A stretch of DNA of 64,000 nt from SG8-4 sp964598225 (lineage in GTDB: Bacteria > Planctomycetota > Phycisphaerae > Sedimentisphaerales > Anaerobacaceae), in contig CAZRBG010000024.1 of the NCBI GenBank assembly GCA_964598225.1, positions 10,160 through 74,159 of the forward strand, read 5' to 3'. Positions 10,638 through 19,135 of this stretch are shown here, piece by piece. A program made the position numbers and the translations under genes. The notes under the pieces are model-generated. The model did not search any database. It was not told the origin of the DNA and saw only the letters and a program-made list of their open reading frames with translations. Every line of letters starts with the position of its first letter. Within the stretch, counting starts at the first letter, position 1.

Positions 10638-10730
10638 GGTGGGGCCAGCCCCACCCTGCATACTCCACCGTGTCATTCCCGCGAAAGCGGGAATCGATCT
10701 TATCTGAATCCCTGCTTTCGCGGGGATGAC
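10638..10730. repeat. REP palindrome plus GTCATTCC hairpin element
   Basis: Between the exbB and exbD genes lie GGTGGGGCCAGCCCCACC (10638-10655) and a 59-base imperfect hairpin running from GTCATTCCCGCG to CGCGGGGATGAC (10672-10730). The latter belongs to the widespread GTCATTCCTGCG repeat type, also seen at 18971, 21321 and 42536. Confidence 0.75.
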
Positions 10731-10747
10731 AAATTGGAAAACACCGT

Positions 10748-11176
10748 ATGAAACTCCGCCGCTCATCAAATCTGCTTGTCGAACCGCCCTCCAGCGCCAC
10801 GGGCGATATTGCGTTCAACCTGATCGTCTTCTTTCTGGTATGCGCCTCGGTCCAGCCGGACAGCGGGAGAAAACAGTCCATCCCCAGCAGCGAAACAGTC
10901 GAGGAGGCGTCGAAGCAAACCAAAAACATTGAAGTCGCCCTGACGCACACGGCGGTTTTCATAGACGGCGATATTGTGCCGACCGAGGAGCTTGAGTCCC
11001 GCATCCGCGCCAGGCTCCGCGGCAGAAACAAGCCGGATGAGAAAGTTGTAGTCGTAAAGAGCAAGCCCGACGTGCCTTACCAATACTGGATCGATGTCAC
11101 GACCAGAATCGAGGACGCCGGCGGGATCATAACACTGCAAATCGAGCAAGAAAGGCAGGTCGAACTGCCGGGATAG
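10748..11176 (+). CDS. ExbD/TolR-family protein 1
   Basis: A 142-residue protein with a short cytoplasmic N-terminus, one membrane helix containing GDIAFNLIVFFLV, and a periplasmic domain that ends in the beta-strand and helix pattern of ExbD/TolR. The aspartate at the start of the helix is in the place of the protonatable residue of this family. It lies 117 bases after the exbB-like gene and 14 bases before a second exbD-like gene. The pair sharing the motif GDIAFNLxxFF implies a heterodimeric stator or two alternative subunits, which is inference. Confidence 0.87.
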   Translation: MKLRRSSNLLVEPPSSATGDIAFNLIVFFLVCASVQPDSGRKQSIPSSETVEEASKQTKNIEVALTHTAVFIDGDIVPTEELESRIRARLRGRNKPDEKVVVVKSKPDVPYQYWIDVTTRIEDAGGIITLQIEQERQVELPG

Positions 11177-11190
11177 CCTGACCATAGTGA

Positions 11191-11628
11191 ATGTCTATGA
11201 AGATCAAACGCCGAAAAATGCGTGCTCGAGTTCCCAGTATGGCCATGGGCGATATCGCGTTCAACCTGCTGATATTTTTCGTTATCCTCGCCCGAGCCAA
11301 TGACGACAGCCATCTGCACTGGGATCCCGCCAGCGCACGCAATACCCGGAGCGCCGGGCATTCGGTGGTAAGCGTACTGGTTGACTCCGAGAACAAGCTG
11401 TATCTGAACGGGCGGCAAATTGGAATTACAAATCTTGCCGCGAGTATCGAGAGCCTGTTGGATGATCGGCCTGCCGGCGAGCGAATCGTATTGTTGAAAG
11501 TTCACTCCGAAACCCGGGCCCAGAGGTTCGAGCCGGTTATCGAAGCCGTCAGCGAGGCCGGAGGTGATTTAGTGCATGTCGTAGAAAATCAACGCGAGGC
11601 AACCAATGGACCCAGCGAAGAACGATAG
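11191..11628 (+). CDS. ExbD/TolR-family protein 2
   Basis: A 145-residue protein with basic N-terminal residues (KIKRRKMRAR), one membrane helix starting GDIAFNLLIFFVI, and a periplasmic domain of about 100 residues. It is a divergent paralogue of the preceding gene. The 3' end overlaps the next gene by 23 bases, which supports co-translation. The start could be the ATG at 11191 or the one six bases later; neither has a clear Shine-Dalgarno sequence. It probably belongs to the same proton-driven complex. Confidence 0.85.
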   Translation: MSMKIKRRKMRARVPSMAMGDIAFNLLIFFVILARANDDSHLHWDPASARNTRSAGHSVVSVLVDSENKLYLNGRQIGITNLAASIESLLDDRPAGERIVLLKVHSETRAQRFEPVIEAVSEAGGDLVHVVENQREATNGPSEER

Positions 11629-12106
11629 CGCCGATAAATCCAGGCGGCCGGCCGAAACCCCCGGGCGGGATCGTCGCTTAAGAACCGACGCCGCCGCTTC
11701 AGCCGAGGAACTCCGCCAATTCGTCACTCGGATGCATGGAAAGAGCCCGCAGGAAGTCCTCGGAGCAGTCGCCGAAAGCGGACTTACCAGAGGAATCGTC
11801 ATTTCTGCGATCGGCGCTCTTGTGATCCTTGTGGCGTTCACAGTCGGGCCGTATCTTGTCAATAGATTCTCGGCCGACACAGAGCCGGCGCGTGCGAGGA
11901 CGCCCCGGAGAGCAGCGGATGCGACTGAGCCTAACTCGACGCAGGCTGCTGCCCAACAGCAACCTGCTGAGGCTCGGCCGGGGCCCGAAGAGGCCGACCT
12001 CGAAAAAGCAACCGATGCGATGGGCATAGGCGAGACTGAAACGGCCGATCCTGACAAGAACCCTCTCGATGATAGACTCGATTCGCTGCTGGATGGGGTA
12101 GACTGA
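11606..12106 (+). CDS. Single-pass membrane protein of unknown function
   Basis: A 166-residue protein that I do not recognise. The N-terminal 70 residues are charged and cytoplasmic in character. One membrane helix (about residues 76-96, GIVISAIGALVILVAFTVG) follows, then an Ala/Pro/Glu/Gln-rich tail that is probably periplasmic and disordered and ends in the acidic sequence DDRLDSLLDGVD. It overlaps the exbD-like gene upstream, and the next start codon follows its stop directly. This puts it in the motor operon, where it may be a coupling or adaptor protein (inference). Confidence 0.75.
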   Translation: MDPAKNDSADKSRRPAETPGRDRRLRTDAAASAEELRQFVTRMHGKSPQEVLGAVAESGLTRGIVISAIGALVILVAFTVGPYLVNRFSADTEPARARTPRRAADATEPNSTQAAAQQQPAEARPGPEEADLEKATDAMGIGETETADPDKNPLDDRLDSLLDGVD

Positions 12107-13681
12107 ATGCGGCTGACTGAGTGCATGTCACGGCGTTCGGCGAGATTGACTGTCGGCTACACGGTTGTTTGGCTGCTGCTTCTCGCGGACTGGCTCTGGT
12201 TCGGCCAAAGGCTGCCCGGGTGGAGCCATTGGCTTGTGTTCTCGGCGTCTCTGCCGGTGACTGCTGCTTGGGTGCTACGCGTTGCCCGACCGGCAAATCG
12301 GGACATTATCCTTGTGGCGGGGGTTGCCACTTTTGCGTATGTTTTCTGGTGGCAGTTCTGCGTCTTCGCGGCCGATATGATGGTCTGGGATGTGCTCAGG
12401 GCATATCTCGCCTGGCTGGGGACCGCCGGACTGTTTCTGATAGGACTGATATGGATCGTCTGGGGCCTCGAAAAGGCTTCACGACGCTACGAAGCGCTCC
12501 GAATCAGCCGCCGCGGGCAATTGCCCGACGAGGAGTCTCTGTTGACGGCTTCGTCTGACGAAGGCGAACTCGACGATGGAAGAGTTGTTTGGAATCCGGT
12601 CGATACCGCAGCCTGGTACTACAACCTCAGCTTTTCCGATTGGTTTCATCCATTTTTCTGGCGGCGCATCCGCAAAATATACAACGATAGCTGCGCTCGG
12701 TATGAGGGTCGCAACAGAAGGAAGCTTAACCAGTCCCTGACGGCGCTGTGCAGTTATTCCTTTGCCTTTCTGCTGGTATACACAATTTTTGGCTACATCG
12801 GCGGCTGTCGCGAAATTTACGAAATGCCTGTCGGCGGCGGTGAGCAGCGGACCATAGCGCAGACCGTTAGACTGGAAAAAATAATCAAGAAGACATTTGT
12901 CGTTAATCCGTTAAGTGCGATTCGTTTTCGCGTGCCGCCCATCGACGAGGTCAGACTGCAACTAAATGAGATCACTGAGCACGCCTACACGGTAGGTTAC
13001 GGCCGGGGCGCAGGCGCGGGCTTCGCCAGCGGAACACAGCGCGGCAAGGTGCGCCTGATCCGGCTCCAATATAACGGCGGCGACTGGAATCAGGATTTCG
13101 GCATTGGCGCCGATTTGAACATGCTCATCGAATACGGCGTCCGGACCCGGCACAAAGTCGCCGAGAGAACCGAATCGCGAACGGTGGCGCAGTTGAAGAA
13201 CTTTCCAGTCGGCAAAAGCCCGCCGGTGGTGTACCTGACCGGCCAAAAGAATATCTCGCTATCGAATACGGAAATTAAAATTCTTCGCGAATATCTGCTG
13301 GACAAGCACGGCATGATCTTCGGCGACAACGGCGGCAGCTCACGGTTCCACTACGCGTTTCTGTCTATGATGAAACGCGTCCTGCCCAACGTTCGACATG
13401 TTCCGGTGCCGCTCGATGATGTGATCCACCGTATCCCCTATCAGATACCTTTCCTGCCCTACGTTGCCCCTCACGGCGGCAAGCAGGCCCTTGGCTGGAA
13501 GGTCGAGGGGCGATGGGTCTGCTACTACCATCCCGGGGACATCGGCGACGCATGGGCCGACGAGCACTCGGGGGTGCCGCCGGAGATTTGGGAATTCTGC
13601 TATCAACTGGGAACCAACGTTATTTTTTACGCACACTCGGAGTACGGCAAGTGGCTCGATGCAAAGCAGCTAAACGAATGA
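12107..13681 (+). CDS. DUF4159-domain membrane protein
   Basis: A 524-residue protein with about four membrane helices in the first 130 residues and another near residues 205-225. A soluble C-terminal region (about 260-520) matches DUF4159: RLQYNGGDWNQD, then PVVYLTGQ, and LLDKHGMIFGDNGG, a GATase-like alpha/beta pattern. DUF4159 proteins are common in planctomycetes and Bacteroidetes next to MoxR/BatA or ExbB-type genes. Their biochemical role is not established. It starts one base after the preceding stop, and its stop overlaps the next ATG (ATGA), so it is translationally coupled on both sides. Confidence 0.85.
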   Translation: MRLTECMSRRSARLTVGYTVVWLLLLADWLWFGQRLPGWSHWLVFSASLPVTAAWVLRVARPANRDIILVAGVATFAYVFWWQFCVFAADMMVWDVLRAYLAWLGTAGLFLIGLIWIVWGLEKASRRYEALRISRRGQLPDEESLLTASSDEGELDDGRVVWNPVDTAAWYYNLSFSDWFHPFFWRRIRKIYNDSCARYEGRNRRKLNQSLTALCSYSFAFLLVYTIFGYIGGCREIYEMPVGGGEQRTIAQTVRLEKIIKKTFVVNPLSAIRFRVPPIDEVRLQLNEITEHAYTVGYGRGAGAGFASGTQRGKVRLIRLQYNGGDWNQDFGIGADLNMLIEYGVRTRHKVAERTESRTVAQLKNFPVGKSPPVVYLTGQKNISLSNTEIKILREYLLDKHGMIFGDNGGSSRFHYAFLSMMKRVLPNVRHVPVPLDDVIHRIPYQIPFLPYVAPHGGKQALGWKVEGRWVCYYHPGDIGDAWADEHSGVPPEIWEFCYQLGTNVIFYAHSEYGKWLDAKQLNE

Positions 13682-15327
13682 TTATCAATAGAGATTTACA
13701 TGGAAATTTGGCTTTGAAAGCTGTCGTGGTGTTGGCGATAGCGGCGATGTCCTTTTTCTCATCGCCGGTCCGGGCGGCAAGGCTCGACGAGATGTCGCTC
13801 GATAGCTGGGAGAAACTCCGCGAGGTCGAGCGCTATCAGTTGAAGGTCGCCGAGAAATACTACCGGCAGAAGAACTGGAAAATCGCGATGGACGAGTACG
13901 AGAAGTTCCTGACTCTATATGAGAGAAGCGTTGGGGCGGCGTATTCGCAACTGAAGTGGAGCCTGTGCCTTGTCCACCTTCGCAAAATCAACACGGCTAT
14001 AAGAGACGGCTTTCAATCGGTTATCGATTACTGGCCGGGCTCACCTCAGGCGGTGGCCGCCGCTTATTACATCGGCAAGTCTTACAAGGATATGGGCGAG
14101 ATCGAATCGGCAAAAAAAGCTTATCGAAACGTCCTCTCGATACATCCGAAGCATCCGGCGGCGGTTTACGCAACCGTTGATCTGATCGACATTACCAGGA
14201 TCGAGGACGACACGGATGCTCGCATCCGCTATTGGAAGAAACTCACTTTCGACACCATCCGGACAAAGCAATCCCGGCGCTACTGCGTCAATGCATCGCG
14301 TCAGTTGGCGCAGCACCTGTTCAGTGTCGGCGATTTCAGCGATGCCGTAAAGGCGCTGCAGACGACGTATGCCGGGGATGATCTTGCACAAAATGTTTAT
14401 CGGTTTGCTCTCGAAGCGGTCCGCCGCAAAGGGAAGAACGAGAAAACCAGAGCGGCGGCGGGCCAACTGGCCGACCTGGCAATAGCCTATTTTCGCGATC
14501 TGCTTGAAGAGGACCCGGCGGCAAAGCAGCAATCGGACCAAGCCCTCCGCTACTGGCACTATATGGCCGATTTCCACGCGGCCGCCCGTCGGGATTCTGA
14601 GGTTCCCGAATTTTACAAGCAGATTATGGAGCGTTTCGGCAATGATGACCGGACTTTGCGCAGGCTGGCCTACTGGTATAAGTCGAAGGGCCGATACGAA
14701 GATGCGCGGGCGCAATACGGCCGGTTTGAGGATAAAATCGCAGGGCAGAACCTCACCGCGATCAGCTATCGCGATCAGAAGCAGTACGAGCCGGCTGTAC
14801 TGGCTTTTCGCCGAATCGCTGCTCTGGATCCCGACAATCAAATAAAATGGACCGCCGAGATCGCCAGGACCTATCACAATTATGCGCGCAAATACGATGC
14901 GGCTATCACTGTGTATGAAGAGCTTCTCAAGGCTGATCCCGAGCATGGCGATAAATGGCGCTGGCAGATCGCAACGGCGTATCGCGACGCCGGCAAATAC
15001 AAGGAGGCCATAGGCCACTATCGCCAATGCACGAACTTCCCGAGCAACTACCGCGAGATGGCGGCCTGTCATCGCAAGCTGGAAAACTACGCCGAAGCTA
15101 TTGTGCTCTACGGCCAGATTATGGGCGGCGCGCCGAGGCAGGCTCCCTGGGCGCTGCTGCAAATCGGATACACACAGGAGCAGGCCGAACAGAAGGACAA
15201 GGCGATAAACACATTTCGGCAGGTCTGCAAGAGATTCCCGAAAGACAGGCACGCCAGCCGGGCACATGCGCGTCTGCAAAGTAAATATAAAATCAACGTG
15301 ACTCTGGGGGGAGCGAAAGATGAGTAA
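13678..15327 (+). CDS. Secreted TPR protein
   Basis: A 549-residue protein. I chose the ATG at 13678 because it overlaps the upstream stop (ATGA) and begins a good signal peptide (ALKAVVVLAIAAMSFFSSPVRA). The frame is open further upstream, but that part would only be a shadow inside the DUF4159 gene. The mature protein is almost entirely TPR-type helical hairpins (for example YYRQKNWKIAMDEYEKFL and YIGKSYKDMGEIESAKKAYR). It is the last gene of the motor operon and would supply another periplasmic protein-binding scaffold. No enzymatic motif is visible. Confidence 0.85.
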   Translation: MIINRDLHGNLALKAVVVLAIAAMSFFSSPVRAARLDEMSLDSWEKLREVERYQLKVAEKYYRQKNWKIAMDEYEKFLTLYERSVGAAYSQLKWSLCLVHLRKINTAIRDGFQSVIDYWPGSPQAVAAAYYIGKSYKDMGEIESAKKAYRNVLSIHPKHPAAVYATVDLIDITRIEDDTDARIRYWKKLTFDTIRTKQSRRYCVNASRQLAQHLFSVGDFSDAVKALQTTYAGDDLAQNVYRFALEAVRRKGKNEKTRAAAGQLADLAIAYFRDLLEEDPAAKQQSDQALRYWHYMADFHAAARRDSEVPEFYKQIMERFGNDDRTLRRLAYWYKSKGRYEDARAQYGRFEDKIAGQNLTAISYRDQKQYEPAVLAFRRIAALDPDNQIKWTAEIARTYHNYARKYDAAITVYEELLKADPEHGDKWRWQIATAYRDAGKYKEAIGHYRQCTNFPSNYREMAACHRKLENYAEAIVLYGQIMGGAPRQAPWALLQIGYTQEQAEQKDKAINTFRQVCKRFPKDRHASRAHARLQSKYKINVTLGGAKDE

Positions 15328-15462
15328 TGCCCCTCTCGCAGCGAGGGCGTCTCGCCCTTGTTCCGTTGTTTCTGGAATTTACGGTGTGCACCGCACACCG
15401 AAGGAGCCAGATGGTGTGCGATGCACGCCCTGCCGGCTCTTACCTATTCATCGAGGCGACGT

Positions 15463-17043
15463 ATGAGGTTATCTTCGAGAATTATCCTTGTCTTGGCGAT
15501 AATCCCGTTTGGGGTGAGCAAGGCGGAGCCACAGCGCGGCATCTTCGAGAGCCCGGCCGAGCCAACCGTGCTAAATAAAATCGACGAGATTCTCTTTGCT
15601 CATTGGAAACAGGCGGGGATCGAACCGGCCGAACTCTGTTCGGATTCGGTGTTTGTCCGCCGGGTCTATCTCGACATAATCGGCACGCTGCCTACCGCCG
15701 AAGAAGCCGCACGTTTTCCGGCGGATAAGACGCCGGACAAACGCCGCAGGCTGATCGATCATCTGCTTAAAAGCGATGAATTCGCCGTCTACCGGGCGAT
15801 GAAGTGGGCCGATTTGCTCCGAGTCAGGGCGGAATTCCCGATCAATCTCTGGCCCAATGCGGCTCAGACGTACTACCGCTGGATCTGCGATTCTTTACGC
15901 GAGAATAAACCATACGATGTGTTCGTGCGAGAGCTACTAACCTCCAGCGGCAGTAACTTTCGCGTGCCGCCTGTTAACTTCTATCGTGCGATTCCGAGCA
16001 AGGAGCCTGAAGCAATCGTCCGGGCTGTCGCTTTGACGCTGATGGGAGAGAGAGCGGACAAATGGTCGAAGGGGCGTCTGGACGGCATGAAAGCTTTCTT
16101 TTCATACGTAGGTTACAAGCCTACGAGGGAGTGGAAGGAAGAAATCGTGTTCTTCGATCTCGCTAAAGCCATAGAGAAGCTTCAGGGCGATACGCAAAGG
16201 GCCGTCTTTCCCGACCAAACACAGGTCGCGCTTTCCGCCGACCGCGACCCGCGCTGCGTGTTCGCGGACTGGCTCATCCGCCCGGATAATACGTGGTTTA
16301 CACGGAACATAGTCAACCGCATCTGGTACTGGCTGATGGGACGCGGCATAGTTCACCAGCCGGACGATTCCCGTCCCGACAATCCTCCGAGCTATCCCGA
16401 ACTGTTGACGTTTTTACAAGAAGAGCTTGTCGCGGCAAAGTTCGATCTGAAGCACATATACCGCCTAATCCTGAACTCCACCACATACCAGTTGGCCTCG
16501 GTGCCTGATTCCGGTGATACGACCGCGGCTGATCACTTCGCGTGCTATCGGATCCGTCGCTTGGAGGCGGAAGTGCTGATCGACGCTTTGTGCCAGATCA
16601 CTGGCACTGCCGAAAAGTATTCCAGCAGAATCCCCGAACCGTATACCTTCATTCCCGAGAGCCGGCGCTCGATCGCCCTGGCCGACGGCAGCATAACGAG
16701 CCCTTTCCTCGAGATGTTCGGCCGGCCGTCGCGGGATAGCGGGCTTGAATCCCAGCGCAATAACAAACCAACACCCGAGCAGCGGCTGCACTTTCTAAAT
16801 TCGAGCCACGTGCAGAAAAAGCTCCGCGACGGACCGAAAATCAGGAAAGTGATATACTCAAACCGCAGGCAGGATCAGATCGCCCGCGAGCTTTACCTGA
16901 TGATCCTCTCTCGCTATCCCACAGACTCGGAATTGAAAATCGTCGCCGAGTATTGCCGCTCCGATACAGTTCAAAAGCGAGAGGGGCTTGAGGACCTCGC
17001 CTGGGCGCTGATCAACAGCGCTGAGTTTCTGCACCGACATTGA
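15463..17043 (+). CDS. DUF1549/DUF1553-domain secreted protein
   Basis: A 526-residue protein. The ATG at 15463 starts a signal peptide (MRLSSRIILVLAIIPFG); the frame is open upstream through repeat-rich DNA but has no coding character there. Residues about 45-230 match DUF1549 (FVRRVYLDIIGTLPTAEEAARF is typical). The C-terminal half matches DUF1553 (RNIVNRIWYWLMGRGIVHQPDD and ALINSAEFLHRH). These two domains are nearly a signature of planctomycetes and almost always precede a DUF1501 gene, as here. No haem-binding CxxCH is present, unlike many longer relatives. The function is not established; an extracytoplasmic role in glycan or organic degradation is only suspected. Confidence 0.9.
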   Translation: MRLSSRIILVLAIIPFGVSKAEPQRGIFESPAEPTVLNKIDEILFAHWKQAGIEPAELCSDSVFVRRVYLDIIGTLPTAEEAARFPADKTPDKRRRLIDHLLKSDEFAVYRAMKWADLLRVRAEFPINLWPNAAQTYYRWICDSLRENKPYDVFVRELLTSSGSNFRVPPVNFYRAIPSKEPEAIVRAVALTLMGERADKWSKGRLDGMKAFFSYVGYKPTREWKEEIVFFDLAKAIEKLQGDTQRAVFPDQTQVALSADRDPRCVFADWLIRPDNTWFTRNIVNRIWYWLMGRGIVHQPDDSRPDNPPSYPELLTFLQEELVAAKFDLKHIYRLILNSTTYQLASVPDSGDTTAADHFACYRIRRLEAEVLIDALCQITGTAEKYSSRIPEPYTFIPESRRSIALADGSITSPFLEMFGRPSRDSGLESQRNNKPTPEQRLHFLNSSHVQKKLRDGPKIRKVIYSNRRQDQIARELYLMILSRYPTDSELKIVAEYCRSDTVQKREGLEDLAWALINSAEFLHRH

Positions 17044-17534
17044 AATTTTCGGTGATGTAAGTGCGTTTTCAGCCGGGACAGAACCAGCCTCATCCCGATG
17101 AAAGACGATCGGGATGGGGCTGCCACCCGACTGCAGGCTGTTTGTAGTGTGCTCGTAAGAGCATGTTGGCGGGGTGTCTCATCCGGGAGTCTCGAGGCCG
17201 TCCCGGTCTCGCTATGCAGTAGAACAAGGCCAACCCTCTTCCGAGTGAAGTCGAGGAAATCCCCTCGCTACGTAACAAGGGCGAGACGCCCTCGCTACAA
17301 ATGCGTTGCAGCGTCGGGTGGCAGCCTCAAGCTTGTCTCGCCGCGTGTCGGCGGGACAAGCTTGGGGCTGGACGCAAATGCCGCGCTTAAGGCCGGCCCG
17401 GTAGAATGTTTGATTTTCCTTTTCAAGCTGCAACATGCAACATTTCTCACGATAATGTGTTATAATAGCCGTAACTGTGGTGTGGGCTTTGGCTCGCCAA
17501 ACGACTCATTAACCAGCAGGATAGAGGAGAGACA
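17044..17534. other. Repeat-filled intergenic region
   Basis: This is 491 bases without a gene. It holds an inverted repeat CAGCCTCATCCCGAT / ATCGGGATGGGGCTG (17085-17122), a degenerate half of the GTTTGTAGTG element (17140-17165), GAGGGCG/CGCCCTC palindromes near 17270-17300, a CTTGTC..GACAAG palindrome near 17330-17361, and a probable promoter at 17458-17466. No RNA gene was recognised. Confidence 0.65.
17458..17466 (+). promoter_or_regulatory. Extended -10 promoter for the DUF1501 gene
   Basis: TGTTATAAT matches an extended -10 box (TGnTATAAT). No good -35 box stands 16-18 bases upstream. It is 68 bases before the start codon of the DUF1501 gene, which has the ribosome site AGAGGAG. The same extended -10 sequence precedes the aldo/keto reductase gene at 29897-29905. 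Confidence 0.5.
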
Positions 17535-18908
17535 ATGAATACCGAACATTCACGTCCGGCCGCGGGCTTGAACGCAAGCGAAATCAATCGAAGTGCGTCG
17601 ATCAGCAGGCGCGAGCTGATGCGCCGGGGGCTTTTAGGTGCGGCCGGTCTGTCGATTGCAGACCATTTGGTTGCGCCGGCCGTTTGCGCTTCTAAACCGC
17701 CCAAAGCAAAAGCCGTGATCCAGATCTGGATGTGGGGCGGCCCGTCTCACCTTGACACGTTCGATCCCAAGCCCGAAGCCGGATACGATTACTGCGGCCC
17801 GTATGAAAATCCGATCGCAACGAATGTGGACGGAATTCGGATAAACCAAGAATTGCCCCTTTTGGCACAGCATGCGGACAAGTATTCGATAATTCGCAGC
17901 ATGACTCACGGCATCAACGGCCATGAGACGGCTTCCTATCTCGTTCAGACCGGTCGCCAGACCGGCGGCAGGCTCGTCTATCCTTCGGTCGGCGCGGTGG
18001 TCTCGCTGTTCAAGGGCTACAAGGCGGGCTATGACAGGCTGCTGCCGCCTTATATCGTCCTGACGCGACCGCAGGGCCGGTTCTCCGAGGCGGGCTTTTT
18101 GGGATCGCGGTACAAACCCTTCGCCACCGGCGGCAATCCGGCGGCTGAGCAGTTCGTTGTCGAGGGAGTCGTGGCCGAGGGAATCACAAGACAGCGACAG
18201 GAAAGCCGCCGCGAATTATTACAGAAGCTCGATGCCCTGGATCATGCCGTCGAAAACGATCCGCAATTAGCGGCATCGAAGAAGTGCGAGAACCGCGCCT
18301 ATGACCTGATCCTCGGCGATGAAGGCAAAGTCTTCGATTTGTCCGAAGAGGACGAAGAGGTGCGGGCCGAATACGGCATGTCGCAATTCGGCCAGTCTTG
18401 CCTGCTGGCCAGGCGGCTGGTCGAGCGGGGCTTTCCCTATATCACTATCAACTATCCCGGATGGGACACTCACAAAGGACATTTCACCGCGATGCGGCAA
18501 AAGCTGCCGCAGATGGATGCGGGGATGTCAACTTTGCTGAAAGAGCTCTCCGAGCGGGGTTTGCTCGACAGTACAATCGTCTGGTGGACAGGCGAGTTCG
18601 GCCGAACGCCCAAGGTCGCCTGGCAGCCACCCTGGGACGGCGGTCGGCACCACCACGGCAGCGTCTTCTCGTCGGTGGTCGCCGGCGGAGGATTCAAGGG
18701 AGGTCATGTGGTCGGCTCATCGGACGCCAAAGGTGAACAAGTCAAAGACCGCCCCGTGTATCCTTGCGATCTGATCGCCAGCATGTACGAACTGCTCGGG
18801 ATCGATCCCGAAGGCACAATGCCCAATCCCCAGGGACCGCCCGTTCCGGTAATACCGCCCCTCGCCGATGGAGTGAAAACCGGCGGGAAACTAACCGAAA
18901 TTATGTAG
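17535..18908 (+). CDS. DUF1501-family protein, Tat-exported
   Basis: A 457-residue protein with a twin-arginine leader (SRRELMRRGLLGAAGLSIAD). A DUF1501 domain, related to alkaline phosphatase/sulfatase folds, follows: IQIWMWGGPSHLDTFDPKP near residues 60-80, NGHETASYLVQTGRQ, WDTHKGHF and WTGEFGRTPK. The Asp and His residues in these motifs are in the positions expected for metal ligands of the superfamily. It forms the standard planctomycete pair with the DUF1549/1553 gene upstream. The substrate is unknown; a hydrolase acting outside the cytoplasm is plausible but unproven. Confidence 0.9.
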   Translation: MNTEHSRPAAGLNASEINRSASISRRELMRRGLLGAAGLSIADHLVAPAVCASKPPKAKAVIQIWMWGGPSHLDTFDPKPEAGYDYCGPYENPIATNVDGIRINQELPLLAQHADKYSIIRSMTHGINGHETASYLVQTGRQTGGRLVYPSVGAVVSLFKGYKAGYDRLLPPYIVLTRPQGRFSEAGFLGSRYKPFATGGNPAAEQFVVEGVVAEGITRQRQESRRELLQKLDALDHAVENDPQLAASKKCENRAYDLILGDEGKVFDLSEEDEEVRAEYGMSQFGQSCLLARRLVERGFPYITINYPGWDTHKGHFTAMRQKLPQMDAGMSTLLKELSERGLLDSTIVWWTGEFGRTPKVAWQPPWDGGRHHHGSVFSSVVAGGGFKGGHVVGSSDAKGEQVKDRPVYPCDLIASMYELLGIDPEGTMPNPQGPPVPVIPPLADGVKTGGKLTEIM

Positions 18909-18970
18909 CACAAAAGATCCGAATGAGGCTGCCACTCGGTCACAGCGGTTTCATGGCCTAAGTGAAAAAT

Positions 18971-19030
18971 GTCATTGGCAGGAATCTATTTGTTCTCGAG
19001 ATTATGGATTCCTGCCTGCGCAGCAATGAC
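18971..19030. repeat. GTCATTcc-type hairpin repeat
   Basis: A degenerate copy running from GTCATTGGCAGGAATC to GGATTCCTGCC..CAATGAC, forming an imperfect hairpin of about 60 bases. It is the same family as 10672, 21321 and 42536. Confidence 0.7.
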
Positions 19031-19135
19031 AGCAAGAAAACGAACAATAGCCGGCTGCTTCAAGCTCTTATCCCTTCGAGGTGGAGGTGAGAGCGCCGAG
19101 CCGGTCGTAGAAGAAAGTTTGACTAAATACATTTC

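Noticed and set aside
14041..15279. 412-residue minus-strand open frame opposite the TPR gene
   Set aside because: Antisense to a convincing signal-peptide TPR protein; composition and lack of motifs mark it as a shadow.
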